Positions 40,670 to 49,533 of a stretch of DNA of 64,000 bases are shown piece by piece. This DNA is from an uncultured Methanomassiliicoccales archaeon (GTDB lineage Archaea > Thermoplasmatota > Thermoplasmata > Methanomassiliicoccales > Methanomethylophilaceae). The translations under genes and the position numbers were made by a program. Under the pieces are notes generated by a model. That model was not told the DNA's origin and ran no database searches. It was given only the letters and a program-made list of their open reading frames with translations. Every line of letters begins with the position of its first letter. Position 1 is the stretch's first letter. The stretch spans positions 1 through 64,000 of the forward strand of contig CASEZY010000006.1 in assembly GCA_949292635.1 (NCBI GenBank), in the 5' to 3' direction.

Positions 40670-41935
40670 ATGGACGTCGAAGGCTATATTCCGCGGGTAG
40701 TGGATGATGAGATCCGTCGGAGATTGAGGACCTCGGGGGCTGTTTTGATAGAGGGTCCGAAATATTGTGGAAAGACGACGTCCGCATCTACTGTTGCTGC
40801 CAGTGTCCTGTATATGCAGGATGAGGATACATCCGAAGATAATCTCAAGATAGCGGGATTACAGCCCTCGTTGCTTCTCGAGGGGGAGAAGCCGAGACTG
40901 ATCGACGAATGGCAGATTGCACCGAAGCTCTGGGGCGCCATCAGGTTCGACATCGACCGCAACCCAGGCTTCGGCCGCTACATCCTCACGGGTTCCACAT
41001 CTCCGGACGAGAGCAAGTTGTCTCATTCCGGTGCAGGCAGGATAGCCCGTATGCGCATGCGGACCATGAGCTTGTTCGAGTCTGGGGACTCCACAGGTGC
41101 GGTGAGTCTGAAGGGGTTATTCGATGGTACGGGGGAAGTTGCGGAACGTTCGAAACTCGACTACCGCGGTATCGCTAAGGTGCTGGTCAGAGGCGGATGG
41201 CCGACATCCATCGGATTGAAGGAGCAGGACGCCAGGGATGTGGTGGAATCCTATTGCGATGCTGTGTTGAGGATAGATATCAATCTCCCTGGTGGCAGAC
41301 GTCGGGATCCGCAACGCATGAGGGCGCTCCTCCGTTCACTTTCCCGGAACATATCCACAAGCACCTCGGTTCGTACGATCTTGGAAGATATCGGGGATGG
41401 TGATACCATGTCCCCTACAACCCTGGTGGATTACATCGGGGCGTTGAAGTCCATACATGTGGTGGAAGATCTCCCTGCCTGGCTCCCTAAACTCAGGTCG
41501 AAGACGGCGATACGTCAAGCCGACACCCGTCACCTTACTGATCCGGCGATCGCTGCATTCTTCCTCGGGGCGGGATCTCATGACTTGGAGATGGATCCCA
41601 ATACCTTCGGTCTGCTTTTCGAATCCCTGGCGGTCAGGGATGTCAGGGTCTATTCGCAGGGTATGGGCGGGGACGTCTACCACTACCGGGACGGGGATGG
41701 GTTGGAGGCCGACATAGTGGTACACCTCCACGATGGGCGGTGGTGTGCAATGGAGGTGAAGCTCGGTTCGATGGATGTGGACAAGGCCGCGAAGAATCTC
41801 CTGCGCCTGTCCAACAAGGTGGACGGTGCCTCTCTGGGCGCTCCCGCATTCCTGGCGGTGATAACCGGGACGGAATACGCATATCGTCGCGAGGACGGGG
41901 TGTACGTGATCCCTCTGGGGTGCCTTGGGCCGTGA
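40670..41935 (+). CDS. AAA+ ATPase with C-terminal DUF4143
   Basis: 421 residues: GYIPRVVDDEIRRRLRTSGAVLIEGPKYCGKTTSA (Walker A), RLIDEWQIAPKLW (Walker B region), YILTGSTSPDESK, a winged-helix-like middle (SRNISTSTSVRTILEDIGDGDTMSPTTLVDYIGAL), and the DUF4143 end (FESLAVRDVRVYSQ, HYRDGDGLEADIVVHLHDGRWCAMEVKLGS). The D...ExK pattern suggests a nuclease-like fold. ATG 40670 is about 25 bases after a TATA-like element, fitting a leaderless message; the frame stays open upstream through the 24-bp repeats but carries no domain there. Confidence 0.88.
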   Translation: MDVEGYIPRVVDDEIRRRLRTSGAVLIEGPKYCGKTTSASTVAASVLYMQDEDTSEDNLKIAGLQPSLLLEGEKPRLIDEWQIAPKLWGAIRFDIDRNPGFGRYILTGSTSPDESKLSHSGAGRIARMRMRTMSLFESGDSTGAVSLKGLFDGTGEVAERSKLDYRGIAKVLVRGGWPTSIGLKEQDARDVVESYCDAVLRIDINLPGGRRRDPQRMRALLRSLSRNISTSTSVRTILEDIGDGDTMSPTTLVDYIGALKSIHVVEDLPAWLPKLRSKTAIRQADTRHLTDPAIAAFFLGAGSHDLEMDPNTFGLLFESLAVRDVRVYSQGMGGDVYHYRDGDGLEADIVVHLHDGRWCAMEVKLGSMDVDKAAKNLLRLSNKVDGASLGAPAFLAVITGTEYAYRREDGVYVIPLGCLGP

Positions 41936-41960
41936 TCTGAGAGTTTGATTGAAAGGGATG

Positions 41961-41980
41961 GGCCCGGCCACTGCCGGGCC
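41961..41980 (-). terminator. Hairpin after isocitrate dehydrogenase
   Basis: GGCCCGGC-CACT-GCCGGGCC is a perfect 8-bp GC stem ten bases after the icd stop (41991). On the minus strand ATCCCTTTCAATCAAACTC follows. It probably serves the convergent ATPase gene too. Confidence 0.6.
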
Positions 41981-41990
41981 TGTGAGGGTT

Positions 41991-43169
41991 TCAGTTCTTC
42001 GCCTTGGCGATGGCGGCGTCCACGTAGCCCTGCCAGACCTTCTCCAGGTCGGGGCGCTGCATGGTCTCCATTATGTAGTCGGCGAACTCGTCGCCGGTGG
42101 CACCGGTGTTCCTGCCGGTCATCACCAGCTTCTTCTCGAACTGGGTGCAGATGTCCAGGGCCATCTCCAGCTTCCTGCCCTTCTCGGACTCACCGATGTG
42201 GTTCATCATCATGGCCACGGCCTTGATCATGCTGCACGGGTCGGCGTACTGGGCGCGTCCCTCGGTGACCATCCTGGGAGCGGATCCGTGGATGGCCTCG
42301 AACATGGCGTACCTACTGCCGACGTTGGCGGAGCCCGCGGTGCCCACGCCTCCCTGGATCTGGGCGGCCTCGTCGGTTATGATGTCGCCGTAGAGATTGG
42401 GGAGGACGAAGACCTTGAAGTCGCTCCTCCTGGCGGGGTCGATCAGCTTGGCGGTGGTGATGTCCACGAACCAGACGTCGTGCTTGACCTCGGGGTAGTC
42501 CTTGATGATATTGGCCTTCACGATGACTGACACATAGTTCTTGCCGGTCTTCCTGGCGTGGTCGAAACCGGCTCTGAGGATCCTCTCAGTACCCTGGACG
42601 GTGGCCACGCAGAAATCCATGGCCAGGTCGTCGGAGACGAAGAAGCCGTCGCTTCCCAGGGCATAGGACCCCTCGGTGTTCTCCCTGAAGAAGGTCCAGT
42701 CGATGCCCAGCTCGGGTACGGACACGGGTCTGACGTTGGCGAACAGGTCCAGCTCCTTTCTCATGGCGACGTTGGCCGACTCGATGTTGGGCCAGGGGTC
42801 GCCTTTAGCGGGGGTGGTGGTGGGACCCTTGAGGATCACGTGGCACTTCTTCAGCTCTTCCAGGGTGTCGTCGGGGATGGCCTTCATGACCTCGGCACGC
42901 CTCTCGATGGTGAGGCCGTCGATCTGCCTAATCTCCGCCTTGCCCGCCTTGAGCTTGTCGGCCAGCAGGAACTCCATGACCCTCTGCGCGGAAGCGCAGA
43001 TGTATGGACCGATGCCGTCTCCGCCGCAGACGCCTATGATGAGCTTGTCCAGTTTGGAGTAGTCGACGGGAGCGCCCTGCTCCTTCAGGCCCTCCACCCT
43101 CTCAAGCTGTCTCCTGACGAGGTCTCCGAACCTCTCCTTCGCATCGTTGATGGCTTTCTCGTCAACCAT
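41991..43169 (-). CDS. icd: Isocitrate dehydrogenase (isocitrate/isopropylmalate dehydrogenase family)
   Basis: A decarboxylating dehydrogenase giving 2-oxoglutarate. 392 residues with VCGGDGIGPYI, HVILKGPTTTPAKGD, the substrate loop NIESANVAMRKELDLFANVRPV, FRENTEGSYA, VKANIIKDYP, LPNLYGDIITDEAAQIQGGVG and AIHGSAPR. The SAN in the loop and a 25-residue N-terminal extension favour isocitrate over isopropylmalate, but substrate and cofactor choice cannot be proved by eye. With citrate synthase it supplies glutamate carbon. It is monocistronic, with a hairpin at its end. Confidence 0.87.
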   Translation of the reverse strand: MVDEKAINDAKERFGDLVRRQLERVEGLKEQGAPVDYSKLDKLIIGVCGGDGIGPYICASAQRVMEFLLADKLKAGKAEIRQIDGLTIERRAEVMKAIPDDTLEELKKCHVILKGPTTTPAKGDPWPNIESANVAMRKELDLFANVRPVSVPELGIDWTFFRENTEGSYALGSDGFFVSDDLAMDFCVATVQGTERILRAGFDHARKTGKNYVSVIVKANIIKDYPEVKHDVWFVDITTAKLIDPARRSDFKVFVLPNLYGDIITDEAAQIQGGVGTAGSANVGSRYAMFEAIHGSAPRMVTEGRAQYADPCSMIKAVAMMMNHIGESEKGRKLEMALDICTQFEKKLVMTGRNTGATGDEFADYIMETMQRPDLEKVWQGYVDAAIAKAKN

Positions 43170-43200
43170 GTGTACCAGAGGAGGGGTACGCGAAACTGTG

Positions 43201-43920
43201 TTATAACTGAATCGGGAGGTCCCAATCTATCTCGAGAGGGCCGCTGAAGGCCTCGCTCTCCAGCTCCCCGATGATCCTGTCCGTCAGGTCCCGGACGCCG
43301 TAGGTGGGGATGCTGAGCATGGTCAGCACCAGGAAGACGTAGGTGCTGATGTCCTCCCTGAGGTCCCCGGTGCCGGAGTAGTGGCGGGCGTCGATCAGCC
43401 TTCCCACGGCGCCGCTGGTCAGGAGAAGCCGGCGCCAGAGGTCCGCGGGCAGGCGCATGTTGCTGTTGGATGACATGCTCAGGTACCAGTCGGTCTGCCT
43501 GTCCACCATGCGGTGGACGATCGGCCAGGACGAATACGCCTCGTGGAACAGTTCCGCCATGCGAGGGTCCCGGTATGTGACAAAGATCTCCAGGGCCACG
43601 GGCATCACGGCGGCGTGGATGAAGTCGTCATCCTCCTTCGTGTTCTCGCGGTACATGGACATCAGGGTGGCGGAGACCCTGGAGATGATGTAATCGAAGA
43701 CATCCTCCTTGCTGGCGAAGGCGTTGTACAACGACCCGTTCAATATGCCAGCCTTGGTGGCTATCTGTCTCATGGTGGTCTTCTCGTAGCCCTTCTCCAT
43801 GAAGACCTCCATGGCAGCCTTGGCGATGCGTTGCTTTAGCTCCACCTTGCGGGCGACGGACGGTTTGAGCTTGGATACCGCCTTGTCCTTGAGTTTGCTG
43901 AGCTGCTTCTCCACGGGCAT
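43201..43920 (-). CDS. TetR-family repressor of the adjacent MMPL exporter
   Basis: 239 residues. Residues about 25-75 are the DNA-binding domain (LKQRIAKAAMEVFMEKGYEKTTMRQIATKAGILNGSLYNAFASKEDVFDYII). The rest is the ligand-binding helical domain. It is divergent from the MMPL transporter gene. Two near-identical palindromic sites lie between them, one overlapping its own TATA-like element (coding strand CAAATACTACC), so it probably represses both genes until a ligand binds. Confidence 0.92.
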   Translation of the reverse strand: MPVEKQLSKLKDKAVSKLKPSVARKVELKQRIAKAAMEVFMEKGYEKTTMRQIATKAGILNGSLYNAFASKEDVFDYIISRVSATLMSMYRENTKEDDDFIHAAVMPVALEIFVTYRDPRMAELFHEAYSSWPIVHRMVDRQTDWYLSMSSNSNMRLPADLWRRLLLTSGAVGRLIDARHYSGTGDLREDISTYVFLVLTMLSIPTYGVRDLTDRIIGELESEAFSGPLEIDWDLPIQL

Positions 43921-43947
43921 TGTGCTTCAGCTAATGCGGTGGTAGTA

Positions 43948-43965
43948 TTTGAGCGTGTTCAAATG
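43948..43965. promoter_or_regulatory. Operator copy 1 (TetR side)
   Basis: TTTGAGCGTGTTCAAATG carries the near-palindrome TTGARCG-type half sites facing each other (TTGAGCG...GTTCAA). It overlaps the repressor gene's own promoter. It matches operator copy 2 in inverted orientation at 16 of 17 bases. Confidence 0.65.
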
Positions 43966-44030
43966 ACTATGGCGAAAAACCTGCCCACAGGATAAGCCAG
44001 TGTATCGCATTAGACATCCGGTATTTCAAT

Positions 44031-44047
44031 CATTTGAACGCGCTCAA
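44031..44047. promoter_or_regulatory. Operator copy 2 (MMPL side)
   Basis: CATTTGAACGCGCTCAA is the inverted copy of the site at 43948-43965. It directly adjoins the transporter's TATA box ATTATATAAT (44047-44056), where bound repressor would block TBP/TFB. Confidence 0.65.
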
Positions 44048-44076
44048 TTATATAATAACACCCTGATACGAAGAGC

Positions 44077-47000
44077 ATGGGCAATATGTACGCGAAGCTT
44101 GCGGACTTCATTGAGAAGTACCCCAAGCAAATAGTCATCGTGTGGATCGTCGCCCTTCTCGTGTCCCTGCCCATCGGGATACACACCTTCACCGACGACG
44201 GTGTGCTGTCCTACGACATGACCAACATGTCCGGTCTGGGCGACAGCGAGTCCGTCCAGGGCATGGCGATCCTCGGCGACACCAATTACTTCTCCGGGAG
44301 CACCATGGACATCGTGGTCGTGGTGGATGCTCCCGCCAGCGACATCGATAAGATATCCGCTTTCGCGACTTCTCTTGACAACGAATTGAAGAACCGCTAC
44401 GGCGCCGATAAGGGCGTATCCGCGGCGTTCATGCAGTATCTGACCGCGGAAGGTCAGACCGACGGTGTGGGATTGATCACCGTCACGTTCCCATCCGATT
44501 GGGAGGGTTCGCTGTCCAACGAGATCGAGACCGTCCGCGCGGCGGTATCCGCGGCCAACACCGAGGGCCTCACCACCTACGTAACAGGCTCATCCGCCAT
44601 CGGTCACGACACCGAGGCCGGTGCCATGACCGACGTGGAGAGGATCGACCCCTTCACCATCCTGCTGATCCTGATCCTGATAGGTCTGTTCTTCAGGTCG
44701 ATCATCTCGGCGGCCACGCCTCCCGTGGTCATCGGGTTCGCCTACGGGCTGGTGCTCACCGTCATCTTCGGCGTGGCCCACGTGCTGGATGTCTACTACA
44801 TCAGCAGCACCATCGTGCTCGTTGCGATGCTGGGTGCCGGCTGCGACTACTGCATCTTCATCCTCGCAAGGTACCGTGAGGAGAGGAAGAAGGGACTGGA
44901 CCACCACGCCGCTCTGAAGGAGTCGGTCACCTGGGCGGGAGAGTCCATCACCACCTCCGGTATCTCCGTCATCATCGGATTCGGCACCATGTCGATCTGC
45001 TCCTTCAGCATGATCAGCACCATGGGAATCATCCTGGCCAGCGGTGTGGTGCTGGCTTTGTTGGCGGCCCTGACCTTCATCCCGTCGATCATCTGCCTCG
45101 CGGGTGACAGGATCTTCTACCCCACCACCATCGAGAAGCTGAATCCCGACGGCAAGATCATGCAGGGCTGGTACGGCAAGGTCTCCAGGCTCGGGGAGCG
45201 CTACTTCAAGAGCTCCGCCGACCACGCCGTCAAGTACGCCATACCGATCGTCCTCGCGGCACTGGTAGTCACCGTCCCCCTGACCTACATAGCGACGACC
45301 AACGAGGGTTCCTACGACATGGTCGCCACCATGCCCGCGGGAGAGGCCAAGGACGGAGTGGACGCGATCACCGAGACCGGCAACGGCGGTCTCATCATGC
45401 CTACGTACATCCTTCTGGAGATCGATAACCAGACGGAGCCTTTGTACGAGTATCAGAGTTATCCGATCGACGATCCATTTACAGGGCAGACCATAATGAC
45501 ATTGGGTCTGTTGCGGTGGACAGATACGGGACAGCAGTATGTGAATGCGGCCACCGCGCTTGCGATGCAGATCCAGAATTCGGATGAGAACATCTCGCAG
45601 GTGGTGCCGCCCTATCAGTTCGCGCTGATGGTCCAACTGTACCTGGCACAGCACCCCAACATGTCCGAACTGGATGCTGCCAAGGGTGTGATCAACAGTT
45701 CTGAGATCTTCCGTATGGTCAGTGACGACGAGAGGCAGGCCCTCATCGATGGTCTGGACCTCCTTACAGGTATGATGGGTGCAGATGTGGCAGTGGATGT
45801 CATCGGAGCGACCATCGACTATGAAGTCAACATGATGCTGGGCACCGTCTCCAACAGCTATGAGGGCAAGCAGTACATCAGGATGACCCTCACTACCGTC
45901 GATGAGCCCATGTCCAACAGGTCCATGGACACCATCGCCAACGTGAAGACCCTGGTCGACAACTTCGACGCCACCCCCACAGGAAGCATCTTCGCCGCCA
46001 GCTACGTCACCGGTTCTGTCGCGGCCACCCATGACATCGCCCAGGTGATCAACAGCGAGTTCACCATGGTTGAGCTGCTGGTGGTCCTGCTGATCTTCCT
46101 GCTGCTCTTCTTCGTGATGAAGTCGTATCTCACGCCGCTGCGTGCGATCCTCACCATCGCCATGAGCATCATGTGGACGCTTGGCCTCACCTTCCTGGTG
46201 TTCGAGGGACTGCTGGGAGTGCCGGTGTCCTTCATCGTGCCCATCATCCTGTTCGTGATATGCCTAGGGTTGGGAATGGACTACGACATCCTGCTCACCA
46301 CGCGTATCAAGGAGTACGTGTCCAAGGGCATGGACAACGACACCGCCATCAAGGAGGCCATCCACAAATCCGGATCGGTCATCACCATCTGCGGACTGAT
46401 CATGGCGGGTGCGTTCGGCACCATGATGCTGTCCACCTCCCCCATGCTGCAGGAGATGGGATTCGCTCTCTGCTTCGCCATCGCGGTCGATGCTCTTATA
46501 GTGCGTACGTACATTGTGCCTGCAGTGATGCACTTGCTTGGCAAATGGAATTGGGTCGGACCGAAGAGCATGCAGGAGGGAACATTCCGCTTCACACCCC
46601 ACAACACGGGCCTCATCGCCCTGTTCGCCGTGGGTCTGATCGGCGTCTGCATCTTCGGAGCAATGGCGCTGGGCGGCTTCAACCTGCAGACCGCGGGAAT
46701 GCACGAGCTGCTCGACCTCAAAGGTACTGCGAACACCCTGATGGGCATCGCCACTCTCGGCGGTGCCGTCCTGATGCTCCTGCTGGGATACGCTTACAGC
46801 AGGTCCCACCCGGACGCCTACGGAACAGCCTCCGGCGCACTGATCGTGCTGACCGGCGTGCTGATGGCCATCAGCACCATCGCCAAGGTGGACCCCGTCA
46901 ACCTGATGTGGGCGATCACCTTCGGCGTGGGCATACTCGCGGTGGTCGTGCAGGCGTACAGGTACGCCAAGAACGGCAACGGCGTCGCCGCCGGCCTGCT

Positions 47001-47115
47001 GGTGATGCTCATCTCCGTCTGTGCCGTCGCGGCGCTATACGGCGCCATGTTCGTCAGCACCGCCATGGCCGTGGCGTTCTTTGCCGGCCTCCTGGTCATC
47101 TCGCTGCACGAGTGA
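44077..47115 (+). CDS. RND/MMPL-family transporter
   Basis: 1012 residues with the two-fold RND plan. A first membrane helix (QIVIVWIVALLVSLPIGI) precedes a large external loop and the helix bundle with FTILLILILIGLFFRSIISAATPP and GAGCDYCIFILARYREERKKG. The second half repeats this with FTMVELLVVLLIFLLLFFVMKSYLTPLRAI and GLGMDYDILLTTRIKEYVSKGMDN. Four extra C-terminal membrane segments follow residue 840. Proteins of this type export lipids, drugs or hydrophobic compounds; the substrate is unknown here. TATA at 44047-44056 is about 26 bases before ATG 44077, so the message is probably leaderless and TetR-controlled. Confidence 0.92.
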   Translation: MGNMYAKLADFIEKYPKQIVIVWIVALLVSLPIGIHTFTDDGVLSYDMTNMSGLGDSESVQGMAILGDTNYFSGSTMDIVVVVDAPASDIDKISAFATSLDNELKNRYGADKGVSAAFMQYLTAEGQTDGVGLITVTFPSDWEGSLSNEIETVRAAVSAANTEGLTTYVTGSSAIGHDTEAGAMTDVERIDPFTILLILILIGLFFRSIISAATPPVVIGFAYGLVLTVIFGVAHVLDVYYISSTIVLVAMLGAGCDYCIFILARYREERKKGLDHHAALKESVTWAGESITTSGISVIIGFGTMSICSFSMISTMGIILASGVVLALLAALTFIPSIICLAGDRIFYPTTIEKLNPDGKIMQGWYGKVSRLGERYFKSSADHAVKYAIPIVLAALVVTVPLTYIATTNEGSYDMVATMPAGEAKDGVDAITETGNGGLIMPTYILLEIDNQTEPLYEYQSYPIDDPFTGQTIMTLGLLRWTDTGQQYVNAATALAMQIQNSDENISQVVPPYQFALMVQLYLAQHPNMSELDAAKGVINSSEIFRMVSDDERQALIDGLDLLTGMMGADVAVDVIGATIDYEVNMMLGTVSNSYEGKQYIRMTLTTVDEPMSNRSMDTIANVKTLVDNFDATPTGSIFAASYVTGSVAATHDIAQVINSEFTMVELLVVLLIFLLLFFVMKSYLTPLRAILTIAMSIMWTLGLTFLVFEGLLGVPVSFIVPIILFVICLGLGMDYDILLTTRIKEYVSKGMDNDTAIKEAIHKSGSVITICGLIMAGAFGTMMLSTSPMLQEMGFALCFAIAVDALIVRTYIVPAVMHLLGKWNWVGPKSMQEGTFRFTPHNTGLIALFAVGLIGVCIFGAMALGGFNLQTAGMHELLDLKGTANTLMGIATLGGAVLMLLLGYAYSRSHPDAYGTASGALIVLTGVLMAISTIAKVDPVNLMWAITFGVGILAVVVQAYRYAKNGNGVAAGLLVMLISVCAVAALYGAMFVSTAMAVAFFAGLLVISLHE

Positions 47116-47122
47116 GCCAAAC

Positions 47123-47155
47123 GGGAGGGGTCACCCCCTCCCTTTCTCGTTTTTC
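47123..47155 (+). terminator. Hairpin plus T-run after the MMPL gene
   Basis: GGGAGGGG-TCAC-CCCCTCCC (47123-47142) forms a perfect 8-bp stem followed by TTTCTCGTTTTT. It is a strong terminator candidate seven bases after the transporter stop. Confidence 0.75.
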
Positions 47156-47194
47156 ATACGATACCAAGTTATCATCGACCGCCCATTACGTGGT

Positions 47195-48181
47195 ATGATC
47201 ATTCCCGCCTTCCTCGGAAAGGGGGACACCGTGGGTGTCACCGCCCCATCCGCCGGGGTGTCGGAGTTCACCGACACCGTCAGGTTCGCCAACGCCGCCA
47301 GGAACCTCTCCCGCAGGGGATACGGCGTGAGGTTCACGCCGGACGTGTTCACCGACGATGGCGGACGCAGCGCCCCTGCGGAGCAGCGGGCGAGGGAGCT
47401 GGAATCCCTGTTCCTTGATCCCGGGGTGAAGGCGGTGTTCTCCGCCAAGGGCGGGGACTACCTCAACGAGATCCTGCCGTTCATTGACATTGATGTCCTG
47501 AGGGAGAATCCCAAGTGGTTCCAGGGATATTCCGACAACACCGACATCTGCCTGATGCTTACCGTGGATTGCGGTATCGTGTCATCCTATGCGGGTCAGT
47601 TCGGTGATTATGGCATGTGCCCCTGGCACATCAGCGTGGACGAGAACATCCGCATATTGGAAGGGAGCCTGAAGGAACAGTCTTCATACGATAGGTACGA
47701 GAGCGCCTACGGCGAGAGGCTCACCGGCACGGAGCCCACCGTGGGAGACACCCCTGTCAGATGGGTGTCCGATGACGACGTCCGCATGGAGGGCATGCTA
47801 CTGGGCGGATGCAGCGACAAGCTGGCACTGATCCCGGGAACGGAGAGGGACACCGTCGGCGGATTCTGCGAGGAGAACGACGGGATCATCTGGTACATGG
47901 AGACCTACGAGGCCGACGAGCCCTCATTGGTGCATTCCTTGAGGGATATGGAGGGGGCGGGATGGTTCCGCGGGGTCTCCGGATTCCTCTTCGGAAGGCC
48001 GCTGTTCTTCGACGGCGGACGTTCGTACAGGGACGTGGTATCTGAGACGCTGGCTCATTTGGAGGTGCCCATGGTCTTCGATGCGGACGTGGGGCACCGC
48101 GCACCCCGCATGACCATGCTGAACGGCATGGAAGCGAGGATCACCTGCGCCGACGGCAAGGGCACTCTGAAGTACCTTTGA
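47195..48181 (+). CDS. S66-family peptidase (LD-carboxypeptidase / MccF-like)
   Basis: 328 residues with the family order: LGKGDTVGVTAPSAG, FSAKGGDYLNEILPFID, the nucleophile motif WFQGYSDNTDICLML (Ser in GYSD), MEGMLLGGCSDKLALIPGT with the Glu region downstream, and the His region DVGHRAPRMTML. Bacterial relatives trim murein peptides or inactivate microcin C. Methanogens of this type have no murein, so a role in detoxifying peptide-nucleotide antibiotics or processing diet-derived muropeptides is more plausible; that is inference. The ribosome site is weak. Confidence 0.88.
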   Translation: MIIPAFLGKGDTVGVTAPSAGVSEFTDTVRFANAARNLSRRGYGVRFTPDVFTDDGGRSAPAEQRARELESLFLDPGVKAVFSAKGGDYLNEILPFIDIDVLRENPKWFQGYSDNTDICLMLTVDCGIVSSYAGQFGDYGMCPWHISVDENIRILEGSLKEQSSYDRYESAYGERLTGTEPTVGDTPVRWVSDDDVRMEGMLLGGCSDKLALIPGTERDTVGGFCEENDGIIWYMETYEADEPSLVHSLRDMEGAGWFRGVSGFLFGRPLFFDGGRSYRDVVSETLAHLEVPMVFDADVGHRAPRMTMLNGMEARITCADGKGTLKYL

Positions 48182-48220
48182 CGGCAAGGTTAATCATCGC
48201 CTTCCCGCAATCACGTAGCG

Positions 48221-48928
48221 ATGGATGACGGAACCGTCCGCCTGAACAAGCACCTTGCCGACTGTGGCGTATGCTCCCGCCGTCAGGCTGACGTCCTCAT
48301 AGACGAGGGCAGGGTCACGGTGGACGGTGTCACCGCGGTCACCGGTCAGAGGATATCTCCGGGACAGAGGGTGGAGGTTGACGGCAAACCCATCTCCGAC
48401 GACGGGGAGACGATCCTGTTGATACTGAACAAGCCGGTGGGCATCGAATGCACCACCGCGGACGTGAAGGACAGCGTGGTCCGCTTCGTGAACTACCCCC
48501 GCCGCGTGTATCCGATCGGCAGACTGGACAAGGATTCCGAAGGGTTGCTTCTTTTGACCAACAGGGGGGACCTGGTGAACGGGATCATGCGTTCCCGCTA
48601 CCGCCACGAGAAGGAGTATCAGGTGAAGGTGGACAAACCGGTCACCGACGCCTTCGTCAGGGGCATGTCCTCCGGCGTGAGGATATTGGACACCGTCACC
48701 CGCCCGTGCACAGTCAGACGCACAGGGAAATATACCTTCAATATCATAATCACCCAGGGCCTCAACCGCCAGATAAGGAGGATGTGCCAGCACTTCGGAT
48801 ATGAGGTCACCTCGCTCAGAAGGGTGAGGGTGCTGGACATCCGCCTGGGGGACCTTCCGGTGGGTAAGTACCGCAAGGCCACCCCGGAGGAGCTGAGGTG
48901 CGTTACCGAACATGCGGGGATGAGATGA
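48221..48928 (+). CDS. RsuA/RluB/RluF-type pseudouridine synthase
   Basis: 235 residues. The N-terminal S4 RNA-binding domain (VRLNKHLADCGVCSRRQADVLIDEGRVTVDGV) is followed by the catalytic domain with YPIGRLDKDSEGLLLLTNRGDL (catalytic Asp in GRLDKDS) and GLNRQIRRMCQHFGYEVTSLRRVRV. It converts a uridine of rRNA to pseudouridine. This family is typical of bacteria and rare in archaea, so transfer from bacteria is likely. Its end overlaps the methyltransferase gene by ATGA, and a Sel1-repeat gene follows. Confidence 0.93.
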   Translation: MDDGTVRLNKHLADCGVCSRRQADVLIDEGRVTVDGVTAVTGQRISPGQRVEVDGKPISDDGETILLILNKPVGIECTTADVKDSVVRFVNYPRRVYPIGRLDKDSEGLLLLTNRGDLVNGIMRSRYRHEKEYQVKVDKPVTDAFVRGMSSGVRILDTVTRPCTVRRTGKYTFNIIITQGLNRQIRRMCQHFGYEVTSLRRVRVLDIRLGDLPVGKYRKATPEELRCVTEHAGMR

Positions 48929-49533
48929 TGCTCCCGAAAGCCTATCTGCAGAACACCAGGAAGCCCAAGGGGATCCTTGGGGACATGATGCTCAGGAGGA
49001 TGAACCGCCGCCACACGCCGCTGTCGGAGTGGGCGTTCTCGATCATCGAGATCCCCCCTGGCGGCAGGATACTTGATGCGGGATGCGGCGGGGGCATGAA
49101 CCTCAAGCGCATGCTGGACGCCGACCCCAGGGCGGTGGTCCACGGCCTCGACTACTCGGAGAAGAGCGTGGCCATGTCCAAGAAGCTGTGCAAGGAGTAC
49201 GGCGGCAGGTGCGTGGTGGATAAGGGCAACGTGAGGGAGATGCCCTATCATGACAACACCTTCGATCTTGTCACAGCATTCGAGACGGTGTTCTTCTGGA
49301 AGCACATCGACGAGGCGTTCGCCGAGGTGCACAGGGTGCTGAAGGACGGCGGCGTGTTCGCCGTGGTCTGCGAGATGAGCGACCCGGAGGACCGCACCTA
49401 TCAGGACGCCATCAAGGGGCTACACATCCTCTCGGCGGAGGATATATCGGGATTGATGTCATCCGCCGGTCTCACCGATATCGAGATCCATCGCGGAGAG
49501 GGCGAGTGGATCTGTGTGACGGGGGTGAGATGA
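48925..49533 (+). CDS. Class I SAM-dependent methyltransferase
   Basis: 202 residues with the SAM-binding pattern GGRILDAGCGGGMNLKRML, VHGLDYSEKSVAMSKKL, VDKGNVREMPYHDNTFDLVTAFETVFFW and EVHRVLKDGGVFAVVCEM. The substrate is not evident; small molecules and RNA are both possible. Translation is coupled to the pseudouridine synthase (ATGA overlap) and the downstream Sel1 gene starts directly after its stop. ATG 48925 is taken because the longer frame starts inside the upstream gene. Confidence 0.85.
   Translation: MMLPKAYLQNTRKPKGILGDMMLRRMNRRHTPLSEWAFSIIEIPPGGRILDAGCGGGMNLKRMLDADPRAVVHGLDYSEKSVAMSKKLCKEYGGRCVVDKGNVREMPYHDNTFDLVTAFETVFFWKHIDEAFAEVHRVLKDGGVFAVVCEMSDPEDRTYQDAIKGLHILSAEDISGLMSSAGLTDIEIHRGEGEWICVTGVR

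Noticed and set aside
44590-46032. A 480-codon minus-strand frame inside the MMPL gene
   Set aside because: It is an antisense shadow without start signal or family sequence.
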